This document shows, piece after piece, positions 8,891-16,782 of a stretch of 64,000 nucleotides of DNA. The stretch lies in assembly GCF_002025205.1 (NCBI RefSeq), contig NZ_CP019947.1, forward strand, positions 3,696,001-3,760,000. The letters run 5' to 3'. Position numbers and translations under genes: made by a program. Under the pieces are notes generated by a model. That model was not told where the DNA came from. It saw only the letters and a list, made by a program, of their open reading frames with translations, and ran no database searches. This DNA is from Pseudomonas sp. CC6-YY-74 (lineage in GTDB: Bacteria; Pseudomonadota; Gammaproteobacteria; Pseudomonadales; Pseudomonadaceae). Numbering within the stretch: position 1 is the first letter of the stretch; each line of letters starts with the position of its first letter.

Positions 8891-8906
8891 TGTGATCAAC
8901 ATCACA
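8891..8906. promoter_or_regulatory. CRP/Vfr-type binding site upstream of the nfr promoter
   Basis: The minus strand reads TGTGATGTTGATCACA, a perfect TGTGA-N6-TCACA palindrome that also fits the published Vfr pattern. Its centre is about 46 bases upstream of the predicted start point, next to the -35 box, a position close to class II activation by CRP-family proteins. Regulation by cAMP-Vfr is inferred. Confidence 0.6.
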
Positions 8907-8915
8907 AACAAATAG

Positions 8916-9575
8916 CTAGAGCACCTGCTGCAGTGGCACAAACAACTTCTCATACAAGGCATCAACCGCCGCCTGCGCCTGCGGCGCGATATAGCCGCCT
9001 TCCAGCGCCAGTACCTGATAGATGCCGCGGCGCAACATTGCTTCGCTGAGCTCACCGGGCTGGCTGCGGGTGGTGCAGAGGAAGCGCACCCAGGAGGTCA
9101 TGATGATCCAGGCATTGAGCGCCAGCGCCTCGATCTGCGCAGGGTTCATCAACAGGATCCCGGCTTCGACGAAGCCCTGGTAGATGCCTTGCGCGCCCTG
9201 CAGGCAGCGCTGGGCGAACAGCCGGTAGCGCTCGGCCAGCTCGGCATCGCTGTCGAGCAGATGCTCCAGATCGCGATGCAGGAAGCGGTAGTGCCACATG
9301 GCCGCGAGCAGCGCCTCCAGGTAGAAGGTCTTGTCGTCTATGCTCATGGGCCGGTCGGGCGGCAGACGCAGGAAGCTGTCGACGTGACGCTCATACTGGC
9401 CGAACAGCTCGGCGATGATCGCCTGCTTGTTGCCGAAGTGGTAGTACAGGTTACCCGGCGAAATGCCCAGGTGCGCGGCGATGTGGTTGGTGCTGACGCT
9501 GCGCTCGCCATGGGCATTGAACAGCTCAAGGCTGGCCTGAATGATGCGTTCGCGGGTTTTCGGTGGCGCTGCCAT
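8916..9575 (-). CDS. laoR: TetR-family regulator LaoR
   Basis: 219 residues from the ATG at 9575; the longer upstream frame is not protein-like. The N-terminal helix-turn-helix is clear: RERIIQASLELFNAHG, then STNHIAAHLGISPGNLYYHF (about residues 28-47). A helical ligand-binding domain follows. It is divergent from the aldehyde dehydrogenase gene, with a perfect palindrome in the shared promoter region. In P. aeruginosa the regulator in this position is LaoR, which controls long-chain alcohol oxidation; acyl-type ligands are likely but not visible from sequence. Repression of both genes from the shared operator is inferred. Confidence 0.85.
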   Translation of the reverse strand: MAAPPKTRERIIQASLELFNAHGERSVSTNHIAAHLGISPGNLYYHFGNKQAIIAELFGQYERHVDSFLRLPPDRPMSIDDKTFYLEALLAAMWHYRFLHRDLEHLLDSDAELAERYRLFAQRCLQGAQGIYQGFVEAGILLMNPAQIEALALNAWIIMTSWVRFLCTTRSQPGELSEAMLRRGIYQVLALEGGYIAPQAQAAVDALYEKLFVPLQQVL

Positions 9576-9709
9576 AACTGCTCGGTCTCGACTGCAAGTG
9601 CCCGGCAAAGGTACAGGGTGGAAGGCGCAATAGGCTAGCCAGGCGCAGCTTCTGGGCAGCGACTGATGACTCGCCTGGGTGCGCTGGTCGCCTGGCACGG
9701 TTATCCCAT

Positions 9710-9738
9710 TTGACATATTAGAGTAATTGCTCTAAAAA
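9710..9738 (+). promoter_or_regulatory. Promoter of laoBCA
   Basis: Consensus -35 TTGACA at 9710-9715, a 17-base spacer, and a weak -10 TAAAAA at 9733-9738. The spacer holds the palindromic operator. The start point would be about 65 bases upstream of laoB. Confidence 0.5.
9718..9735. promoter_or_regulatory. Putative LaoR operator
   Basis: TTAGAG-N6-CTCTAA, a perfect 6+6 inverted repeat in an AT-rich patch of otherwise GC-rich DNA. It sits between the -35 and -10 elements of the laoB promoter and upstream of the divergent laoR. Size and position are typical of TetR-family operators. Confidence 0.55.
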
Positions 9739-9807
9739 TCCAGCACACCCTTTTCCGCAGGCCTCCCCTTCTCGGGTCGACAGGACTGCAATGCCGAGGA
9801 ACTGCAC

Positions 9808-11247
9808 ATGGCCGCCGACACCGCCTATCTACAAGACCCGCAACACAGCCAGCAGCAGATCAGCCAGCTGGAAACCAGCTTCGCCCTGCAACGCCAGGCG
9901 TACCAGGCCAACCCAATGCCGTCCGCCGAGCAGCGACTGATGTGGCTCAAGGCCCTGAGCGAGCGGCTGAGCAACGAGCGCGAGGCGCTGGTCCAGGCGA
10001 TTTCCCAGGATTTCAGCAACCGTTCGGCCGACGAGACCCTGCTCGCCGAACTGATGCCCAGCCTGCACGGCATCCACTACGCCAGCAAACGCATCAAAAA
10101 GTGGATGAAACCCTCGCGGCGCAGCGTCGGCATGCAGTTCCTGCCGGCCTCGGCCAAGGTGGTCTACCAGCCGCTCGGCGTGGTCGGCGTCATCGTGCCC
10201 TGGAACTACCCGCTGTTTCTGGCCATTGGCCCGCTGGTTGGCGCGCTCTCGGCCGGCAACCGGGTGATGATCAAGATGAGCGAGTCGACCCCGGCCACCT
10301 CGCAACTGATCAAGGAGCTGTTGGCCAAGGTGTTTCCCGAGGACCTGGTCAGCGTGGTGCTGGGCGAGGCGGAAGTCGGCATGGCCTTCGCCAAGTTGCC
10401 GTTCGACCACTTGCTGTTCACCGGCGCCACCAGCATCGGCAAGCACGTGATGCGCGCCGCCGCCGAGAACCTGACCCCGGTGACCCTGGAACTGGGCGGC
10501 AAGTCGCCGGCCATCGTCTCCGCCACTGTGCCATTGGCCGACGCCGCCGAGCGCATCGCCTTCGGCAAGACCATGAATGCCGGGCAGACCTGCGTGGCGC
10601 CTGACTACGTGCTGGTGCCGAAAGACCGCGTGGAGGGTTTCGTCGAGGCCTACCGCCAGGCGGTACTGGGTTTCTACCCGCAGCTTGAGGACAACCCCGA
10701 CTACACCGCGATCATCAACGAGCGCCAGCAGCAGCGCCTCAACGGCTACTTGAGCGATGCAGAGAGCAAGGGCGCGACCCTGGTTGCGCTGTACCCCGAA
10801 ACCCAGGGCCGGCGCATGCCGCACACCGTTGTGTTGAATGTCAGCGACGACATGCAGGTGATGCAGGACGAGATCTTCGGCCCGTTGCTGCCGATCGTCC
10901 CCTACGAGGGCATCGAGCAGGCCTTCGCCTACGTCAATCAGCGCCCCCGGCCGCTGGCGCTCTACTACTTCGGCTACGACAAGGGCGAACAAGAGCGCGT
11001 ACTGCACGAGACCCATTCCGGCGGCGTGTGCCTGAACGACACCCTGCTGCACGTAGCCCAGGACGATATGCCGTTCGGCGGCGTTGGCCCATCCGGCATG
11101 GGTCATTACCACGGCCACGAAGGCTTCCTGACCTTCAGCAAGGCCAAGGGCGTGCTGATCAAGCAACGCCTGAATGCCGCCAAGCTGATCTATCCACCCT
11201 ATGGCAAGACGCTGCACAAGCTGGTCTACAAGCTGTTCGTGCGCTAG
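9808..11247 (+). CDS. laoB: NAD(P)-dependent fatty aldehyde dehydrogenase LaoB
   Basis: 479 residues; the ATG at 9808 has GAGGA eight bases upstream. Aldehyde dehydrogenase landmarks are in order: GVIVPWNYPLFLAIGPL (cofactor loop, about residue 128), FTGATSIGK, LELGGKSPAIV (general-base Glu, near 228), NAGQTCVAPDYVL (catalytic Cys, near 262) and EIFGPLLPI (near 350). It resembles the coniferyl/long-chain aldehyde branch, with a C-terminal basic amphipathic tail (KTLHKLVYKLF) that could touch membrane. It is first in laoB-laoC-laoA and should oxidise fatty aldehydes made by LaoA to fatty acids. Confidence 0.9.
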   Translation: MAADTAYLQDPQHSQQQISQLETSFALQRQAYQANPMPSAEQRLMWLKALSERLSNEREALVQAISQDFSNRSADETLLAELMPSLHGIHYASKRIKKWMKPSRRSVGMQFLPASAKVVYQPLGVVGVIVPWNYPLFLAIGPLVGALSAGNRVMIKMSESTPATSQLIKELLAKVFPEDLVSVVLGEAEVGMAFAKLPFDHLLFTGATSIGKHVMRAAAENLTPVTLELGGKSPAIVSATVPLADAAERIAFGKTMNAGQTCVAPDYVLVPKDRVEGFVEAYRQAVLGFYPQLEDNPDYTAIINERQQQRLNGYLSDAESKGATLVALYPETQGRRMPHTVVLNVSDDMQVMQDEIFGPLLPIVPYEGIEQAFAYVNQRPRPLALYYFGYDKGEQERVLHETHSGGVCLNDTLLHVAQDDMPFGGVGPSGMGHYHGHEGFLTFSKAKGVLIKQRLNAAKLIYPPYGKTLHKLVYKLFVR

Positions 11248-11256
11248 CTCTTCCTT

Positions 11257-11337
11257 TGTAGGAGCGGGCCATGCCCGCGATGTTTTTGCATGGTCGCTCT
11301 CGCAGGCATGGAACTAGGCGTCCCGCCCCCTACACAA
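11257..11337. repeat. REP-type inverted pair between laoB and laoC
   Basis: TGTAGGAGCGGGCCATGCCCGCGA (arm near 11258-11280) is the standard Pseudomonas REP core. A degraded mirror copy (CGCAGGCATGG...CCCCCTACACA) follows to about 11337. The pair can fold in the laoB-laoC mRNA and may change the relative amounts of the two parts. Confidence 0.75.
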
Positions 11338-11359
11338 GCCGATCCAGGTGATAACAACA

Positions 11360-11905
11360 ATGAACGACACCACGATTGCCCGCCCGCACCTGTCGCGGCG
11401 CAACCTGCTGAAAGTCGGCCTGTTCGGCTCGGCCTTTCTCGCCACTGCCGGGCTGACCGCCAGCCTCAGCGGCTGCTCGGCCAGCACGCCCAAGCTCGGC
11501 TTTAGCGTGATCCGCGAATCCGACCTGCCCTTCCTCCAGGCCCTGATTCCGGTGATGCTGAAAGGCGCTGTGGCTCCGGCGAGGATGGCGCAGGCCGTCA
11601 ACGGCACCCTCGAAAGCCTCGACTACAGCCTCAACCACCTGTCGCCCGAACTGCTCAAGCTGACCGTGCAACTGTTCGACGTGCTGGCCATGCCCCTGAC
11701 CCGCGGCCCACTGACCGGGGTCTGGGGCAGTTGGCAGAACGCCTCGGCAGCCGATGTGCAGGTGTTCCTCAATCGCTGGCAGAACAGCTCCATCGGCCTG
11801 TTGAAGATGGGTCATGCCTCCCTGCTGCAACTGGTGATGATGAGCTGGTACAGCCGCGCCGAGTCCTGGGCCCATTGCGGCTACCCCGGCCCACCGACGG
11901 TCTAA
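11360..11905 (+). CDS. laoC: LaoC, Tat-signal lipoprotein-like small subunit
   Basis: 181 residues from the ATG at 11360, with AGGTG nine bases upstream; a GTG at 11348 overlaps that site and is less likely. The N-terminus has a twin-arginine motif (SRRNLLKVG, RR at residues 13-14), a hydrophobic stretch, and LSGC with Cys near residue 39 that could be a lipobox. The rest is helical with no cofactor motif. Gene pair and size recall the small Tat-bearing subunits that travel with GMC oxidoreductases such as gluconate dehydrogenase. P. aeruginosa calls the equivalent gene laoC; its biochemical role is not established as far as I know. Confidence 0.75.
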   Translation: MNDTTIARPHLSRRNLLKVGLFGSAFLATAGLTASLSGCSASTPKLGFSVIRESDLPFLQALIPVMLKGAVAPARMAQAVNGTLESLDYSLNHLSPELLKLTVQLFDVLAMPLTRGPLTGVWGSWQNASAADVQVFLNRWQNSSIGLLKMGHASLLQLVMMSWYSRAESWAHCGYPGPPTV

Positions 11906-12004
11906 AACCCTACGTACGTATGATGGGCCGGGCCGCGCAGGTTGAGCGCAGCGCTACCCACCGCAGAGCCGCCACACCGGCCCAGAACAACAAGAGAATT
12001 CGAA

Positions 12005-13597
12005 ATGCCCGTACCCGACATGTTCAAGCAAGGCCTGGCCCGCGGCTGGAAAACCTACGACGGCTCGCGCCTGGACAGCGACCTGACCCTGGAAGCCGAT
12101 GTCGCCATCGTCGGCAGCGGCGCAGGCGGCGGCACTACCGCGGAGATCCTCAGCGCCGCCGGCTTCAAGGTGCTGCTGATCGAGGAAGGCCCGCTGAAGA
12201 CCAGCGACGACTTCAAGATGCTCGAGGCCGAGGCTTACGCCAGCCTCTACCAGGAAGGCATCGGCCGCATGAGCAAGGATGGCGCAATCACCATCATGCA
12301 GGGCCGTGCGGTAGGCGGCACCACCCTGATCAACTGGACCTCAAGCTTTCGCACCCCCACGCCGACCCTGCAGCACTGGGCCAGGGAACACGGCGTTACC
12401 GGCCACAGCGAGGAGGAGATGGCGCCCTGGTTTGCGCTGATGGAACAACGCTTGGGCGTCGCACCTTGGGCCGTGCCGCCCAACGCCAACAACGAGGTGA
12501 TCCGCAGCGGTTGCGACAAGCTCGGCTACGCATGGAAAATCATCCCGCGCAACGTGCGCGGCTGCTGGAACCTCGGCTACTGTGGCCTGGGCTGCCCGAC
12601 CAACGCCAAGCAGTCGATGCTGGTCACCACCATCCCGGCGACCCTGGACAAAGGCGGCGAGCTGCTCTATCTGGCCCGCGCCGAACGCCTGCTGATCGAT
12701 GGCGAGCGGGTTACCGGCATCGAGTGCCTGGGCATGGACGAACGCAGCGTGGCGCCGAACGGCCGCAAGATCCGGGTCAAGGCCAAGCACTATGTCTTGG
12801 CCGGCGGCGGCATAAACACGCCGGGCATTCTCTTGCGTTCCCAGGCGCCGGACCCGCACCGGCGCACCGGCAAGCGCACTTACCTGCACCTGGTGAACTT
12901 CTCCGCCGCGCTATTCGAACAGGTGATCAACCCCTTCTATGGCGCGCCGCAATCGATCTACTCCGATCACTTCCAGTGGGATGACGGCACGGCTGGCCGC
13001 CTGTCCTACAAGCTGGAAGTGCCGCCGCTGCACCCGGCCCTGACCGCCACCCTGCTCGGCCGTTTCGGCATCGACAACGCCCTGCGCATGGAGCAGTTGC
13101 CCAACACCAACGTGATGCTGGCCCTGCTGCGCGACGGCTTCCACCCGGACAGCGCCGAAGGCACTGTCGAGTTGCGTGACGACGGCAGCCCGGTGCTTGA
13201 CTACCAGATGACCGATTACACCTGGGATGGCGTGCGCCGCGCCTATCACAGCATGGCCGAGATCCAGTTTGCCGCCGGCGCCAACGCGGTGCTGCCCCTG
13301 CATGCCGACGCCGGCTATGTGAAGACCCTGGGCGAAGCCAAGAACCTGATCGACAACTTGAGTCTGGAAATTTACCGCACCCGCCTAGGCAGCGCCCATG
13401 TCATGGGCGGTTGCGCCATGGGCGAAGACCCGCGCCAGGCGGTCACCGACAGCCTGGGCCGGCATCACCAGCTGGCCAACCTGTCGATCCACGACGGCTC
13501 GCTGTTCCCCACCAGCATCGGCGCCAACCCACAACTGTCGATCTATGGCCTGACCGCGCAGCTGGCGAGCCAACTGGCCGAGCGGCTTTCTACCTGA
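12005..13597 (+). CDS. laoA: GMC-family FAD-dependent long-chain alcohol dehydrogenase LaoA
   Basis: 530 residues from the ATG at 12005 (AAGAGA eight bases upstream). The FAD-binding Rossmann motif VAIVGSGAGGGTTAEIL is near residue 38, with LLIEEGP ending the fold. GRAVGGTTLINWTSSF is the GMC signature region. GSAHVMGGCAMGEDP and SIHDGSLFPTSIGANPQLSI near the C-terminus carry the catalytic His and Asn positions of GMC enzymes. A Cys-rich insert (RGCWNLGYCGLGCP) is typical of the long-chain alcohol oxidase group. It has no signal peptide of its own. In P. aeruginosa, LaoA oxidises 1-dodecanol-type alcohols. Confidence 0.88.
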   Translation: MPVPDMFKQGLARGWKTYDGSRLDSDLTLEADVAIVGSGAGGGTTAEILSAAGFKVLLIEEGPLKTSDDFKMLEAEAYASLYQEGIGRMSKDGAITIMQGRAVGGTTLINWTSSFRTPTPTLQHWAREHGVTGHSEEEMAPWFALMEQRLGVAPWAVPPNANNEVIRSGCDKLGYAWKIIPRNVRGCWNLGYCGLGCPTNAKQSMLVTTIPATLDKGGELLYLARAERLLIDGERVTGIECLGMDERSVAPNGRKIRVKAKHYVLAGGGINTPGILLRSQAPDPHRRTGKRTYLHLVNFSAALFEQVINPFYGAPQSIYSDHFQWDDGTAGRLSYKLEVPPLHPALTATLLGRFGIDNALRMEQLPNTNVMLALLRDGFHPDSAEGTVELRDDGSPVLDYQMTDYTWDGVRRAYHSMAEIQFAAGANAVLPLHADAGYVKTLGEAKNLIDNLSLEIYRTRLGSAHVMGGCAMGEDPRQAVTDSLGRHHQLANLSIHDGSLFPTSIGANPQLSIYGLTAQLASQLAERLST

Positions 13598-13619
13598 ATC
13601 TGTCACTTAGGAGCTTCGC

Positions 13620-14003
13620 ATGCTGCCCAAAATCCTCTCAGGCCTGCTGATAGTCACCGGCATCATCCACCTGCTGCCGCTCAGCGGCGTGCTCGGCGCC
13701 GAGCGGTTGGCGGCACTTTATGGTTTGTCCTTCGAGGAGCCCAACCTATTGCTGTTGATGCGCAGCCGCGCCCTGCTGTTCGGCCTACTCGGCGCCTTTA
13801 TGATCTACGCCGCCTGGCGCCCGACGCTGCAACCCCTCGCCCTGTTCGGCGGACTGGTCAGCGTGCTCGGCTTTCTACTGCTGGCCTGGAGCGCTCCCGG
13901 CTATAACGACGCCTTGCGCCGCGTGGTTATCGCCGACTGGATCGCCCTGGCCTGTCTGGCGCTCGCGGTGCTGTTGTACCAGGTGGCCCGTGGCAAAGCC
14001 TAA
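13620..14003 (+). CDS. Four-helix inner-membrane protein, unknown function
   Basis: 127 residues, with AGGAG seven bases before the ATG. Four hydrophobic segments are visible: ILSGLLIVTGIIHLLPL, ALLFGLLGAFMIYAAW, LALFGGLVSVLGFLLLAW and WIALACLALAVLLYQVA. There are no cofactor or catalytic motifs. It lies 22 bases after laoA and its end is close to the coaD leader, so it may be co-transcribed with the lao genes. I do not recognise a function. Confidence 0.75.
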   Translation: MLPKILSGLLIVTGIIHLLPLSGVLGAERLAALYGLSFEEPNLLLLMRSRALLFGLLGAFMIYAAWRPTLQPLALFGGLVSVLGFLLLAWSAPGYNDALRRVVIADWIALACLALAVLLYQVARGKA

Positions 14004-14079
14004 ATCGCTCGCCGACTTGGCCCCAAGGGGATCGCTGCGCTACCATCCGACTCCCCAACGGATCCGCCAGGACGTCACG

Positions 14080-14559
14080 ATGAATCGAGTGTTATACCCA
14101 GGCACCTTCGACCCCATCACCAAAGGCCATGGCGATCTGGTCGAACGCGCCGCGCGTCTGTTCGACAGCGTCATCATTGCGGTGGCCGCCAGCCCGAAGA
14201 AAAACCCGCTGTTCCCCCTCGAACAACGGGTTGCACTGGCCCGCGAAGTGACCAAGCACCTGCCGAATGTCGAGGTGGTCGGCTTCTCCAGCTTACTCGC
14301 GCACTTCGCCCAGGAGCAGGGTGCCAATGTGTTTCTGCGCGGCCTGCGCGCGGTCTCGGACTTCGAATACGAGTTCCAGCTGGCCAACATGAACCGTCAA
14401 CTGGCGCCGGACGTGGAGAGCCTGTTCCTCACTCCGTCGGAAAAATACTCCTATATTTCCTCGACCCTGGTGCGCGAGATCGCCGCGCTGGGCGGTGATA
14501 TCTGCAAATTCGTCCATCCTGCCGTGGCCGATGCCCTGCACGAGCGTTTCAAACGCTGA
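14080..14559 (+). CDS. coaD: Phosphopantetheine adenylyltransferase
   Basis: 159 residues, the standard bacterial length, from the ATG at 14080 (AGGA seven bases upstream). The nucleotidyltransferase motif YPGTFDPITKGHGDL holds the T/HxGH ATP site, and EKYSYISSTLVREIA is the C-terminal substrate loop. It catalyses 4'-phosphopantetheine + ATP to dephospho-CoA, the penultimate step of CoA synthesis. It is followed by a REP pair and the ferredoxin gene, as in P. aeruginosa. Confidence 0.97.
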   Translation: MNRVLYPGTFDPITKGHGDLVERAARLFDSVIIAVAASPKKNPLFPLEQRVALAREVTKHLPNVEVVGFSSLLAHFAQEQGANVFLRGLRAVSDFEYEFQLANMNRQLAPDVESLFLTPSEKYSYISSTLVREIAALGGDICKFVHPAVADALHERFKR

Positions 14560-14570
14560 GCGACCACCCT

Positions 14571-14641
14571 TGTAGGAGCACGCCATGCGTGCGATCGGTA
14601 TTGCGGGCAGCCCCGGTTCGCAGGCATGGCCTGCTCCTACA
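14571..14641. repeat. REP-type inverted pair between coaD and the ferredoxin gene
   Basis: The left arm TGTAGGAGCACGCCATGCGT starts at 14571. The right arm ...GGCATGGCCTGCTCCTACA ends at 14641. The arms are inverted around a 30-base spacer. It is a second, better preserved copy of the family seen at 11257. Confidence 0.8.
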
Positions 14642-14776
14642 GCCCAGATGTCCTGTTCCCGACCCGCGCCCACACATGGCGCCCGCCCCAACAATCCGGC
14701 ACAATTCGCCATCGTTGTCTGCCTATTGTTGTTTGAGAATGTCGTCGCCGAAGGCTGCGACAGGAGCTTTAATTCC

Positions 14777-15028
14777 ATGTCCCTGATCATCACCGACGAC
14801 TGCATCAACTGCGACGTCTGCGAGCCAGAATGCCCGAACGGCGCGATCTCCCAGGGTGAGGAGATCTACGTGATCGACCCCAACCTGTGCACCGAATGCG
14901 TCGGCCACTACGACGAGCCGCAGTGCCAGCAAGTCTGCCCCGTCGATTGCATCCCGCTCGACGAGCATCACGTCGAGAGCAAGGACGAGCTGATGGAGAA
15001 GTACCTGATCATTACTGGCAAGGCGTGA
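14777..15028 (+). CDS. fdx1: 2[4Fe-4S] ferredoxin (YfhL/Allochromatium type)
   Basis: 83 residues from the ATG at 14777 with AGGAG upstream. The first cluster motif is CINCDVCEPECP and the second CTECVGHYDEPQCQQVCP, with the 6-8 residue insert between the second and third Cys that marks the Allochromatium vinosum-type ferredoxins. The C-terminal extension (ESKDELMEKYLIITGKA) is helical. A low-potential electron carrier; its partner is not known. The next gene, ggt, begins four bases after the stop, so the two are probably co-transcribed. Confidence 0.95.
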   Translation: MSLIITDDCINCDVCEPECPNGAISQGEEIYVIDPNLCTECVGHYDEPQCQQVCPVDCIPLDEHHVESKDELMEKYLIITGKA

Positions 15029-15032
15029 CGCC

Positions 15033-16742
15033 ATGCACCGCCTGAATCGCGGCGCGCTGCCCTGGCGCCTGTTCGCCAGCTCGCTGTTGCTGCTGCTCGC
15101 CCTGGGCTTGCAGGCAGCCGAACAACCCGGACGCGCGGCCATCGCCAGCGCCCACCCCGCCGCCACCGTCGCCGGCCAGGAAACCCTGGCCCTGGGCGGC
15201 AATGCCTTCGATGCGGCGGTCGCCATCAGCGCTGCCCTGGCCGTGGCCGAGCCTTACAGCTCGGGCCTGGGTGGCGGCGGTTTCTTTCTGCTGCGTGAAG
15301 CCGGCGCACAGCCCACCTATCGTTTTCTCGATGCCCGCGAGCGCGCGCCTCTGGCCGCCCACGTCGACCTCTACCGGCGTGACGGCGAGGTACAGAAGCC
15401 GCTATCGCTCAACGGCCCGCTGGCCGCCGCTATTCCCGGACTGCCCGCCGCATTGGTACTGCTGGCTGAACGCTTCGGCCGGCTGCCGCTACGCGACTCG
15501 CTGGCCCCGGCAATTCGCCTGGCCCGCGACGGCATCAGCATCGACAGGGTCTACCGCGAGCGGGCGAGCTGGCGCTTGGCCGCCCTGCGCGACGACCCGC
15601 AAAGCGCGCGGATTTTCCTCGACGATGAACGCGAAATCCCCGCAGAGTTCTCCCTGCTGCGCCAACCGGAGCTGGCCACGACCCTGGAACGCCTGGCCCG
15701 CGACGGCCATGCCGGCTTCTACGCCGGAGATATCGCCGAGAAGCTGGTCAGTGGCGTGCGCGCTGCCGGCGGCATCTGGTCGTTGCGCGACCTGGCCGAG
15801 TACCGGATCGTCGAACGCCACCCCCTGCGCGTGCCCCTGGCTGATGGTCGCGAGCTGATCAGTGCGCCGCCACCTTCGGCGGGTGGCCTGGCCCTGGCGC
15901 AAAGCCTGCTGATTTTGCAACAACTGCCCTGGCGCCAGGCCGAACCGGTGCAACGCACGCATTTTGTCGTCGAAACGCTGCGCCGTGCCTACCGCGATCG
16001 CGGCCTGCTCGGCGACCCGGACTTTGTCGCCAACCCGCAAGAGCAGTTGCTCGCGCCGAGCTATATAAACCAACTGGCTGGCAGCATCGATCCAGATAAA
16101 GCCACGCCCAGCGACAGCCTGCCACCTGCTGTTGGCTGGCACGAAGGCGACCACACCACCCATTTCTCGGTGCTCGATGCCGACGGCAATGCAGTGGCCG
16201 CCACCTTGTCGATCAACCTGCCGTTTGGCGCCGCCTTCATTGCGCCCGGCACCGGCGTGCTGCTCAACGACGAGATGGACGACTTCGCCGCCGATGTCCA
16301 GGGCGCCAACGCCTACGGCCTGGTCGGCAGCCCGGCCAACGCCATCGCCGCCGGCAAGCGCCCGCTGTCGAGCATGAGTCCGAGCTTTATCGAAAGCCCC
16401 AGCGAGTTCGCCAGCTTCGGCACCCCTGGCGGCAGCCGCATCCCGAGCATGGTGCTGCTGGCGATGCTCGAGTACCTCGACGGCCAGCCGATTACCCGCT
16501 GGCCGGGCGTCGCCCGCTATCACCATCAATATCGCCCGGATCTGATCGAGCACGAACCGAACACCTTCAGCCCGGCGCAGATCGCCGCCCTGCGCGCCCG
16601 CGGCCATCAACTCAAGGCCCTGGAGCGCAGTTACGGCAACCAGCAGGTGCTGTTCTGGGACAAGTCGGGCAAACGGGTCCAAGCCGCCAGCGACCCCCGC
16701 GGCGTAGGCATCAGCGCAGTGGTTACGCCGCCACGGCGGTAG
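15033..16742 (+). CDS. ggt: Gamma-glutamyltranspeptidase, periplasmic
   Basis: 569 residues. A signal peptide (LFASSLLLLLALGLQAAEQ) is followed by the heavy chain motif GGNAFDAAVAISAALAV and SGLGGGGFFLLR. Autocleavage would occur before T375 in DHTTHFSVLD, which becomes the N-terminal nucleophile of the light chain; PLSSMSPSF is the light-chain glycine/serine oxyanion region. It hydrolyses or transfers the gamma-glutamyl group of glutathione and related peptides. Start ATG at 15033. The conserved substrate loops look intact. Confidence 0.93.
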   Translation: MHRLNRGALPWRLFASSLLLLLALGLQAAEQPGRAAIASAHPAATVAGQETLALGGNAFDAAVAISAALAVAEPYSSGLGGGGFFLLREAGAQPTYRFLDARERAPLAAHVDLYRRDGEVQKPLSLNGPLAAAIPGLPAALVLLAERFGRLPLRDSLAPAIRLARDGISIDRVYRERASWRLAALRDDPQSARIFLDDEREIPAEFSLLRQPELATTLERLARDGHAGFYAGDIAEKLVSGVRAAGGIWSLRDLAEYRIVERHPLRVPLADGRELISAPPPSAGGLALAQSLLILQQLPWRQAEPVQRTHFVVETLRRAYRDRGLLGDPDFVANPQEQLLAPSYINQLAGSIDPDKATPSDSLPPAVGWHEGDHTTHFSVLDADGNAVAATLSINLPFGAAFIAPGTGVLLNDEMDDFAADVQGANAYGLVGSPANAIAAGKRPLSSMSPSFIESPSEFASFGTPGGSRIPSMVLLAMLEYLDGQPITRWPGVARYHHQYRPDLIEHEPNTFSPAQIAALRARGHQLKALERSYGNQQVLFWDKSGKRVQAASDPRGVGISAVVTPPRR

Positions 16743-16782
16743 CTAGCGTCGAGCAAGCCTTGCAGCGCTGGCCACTCATACC

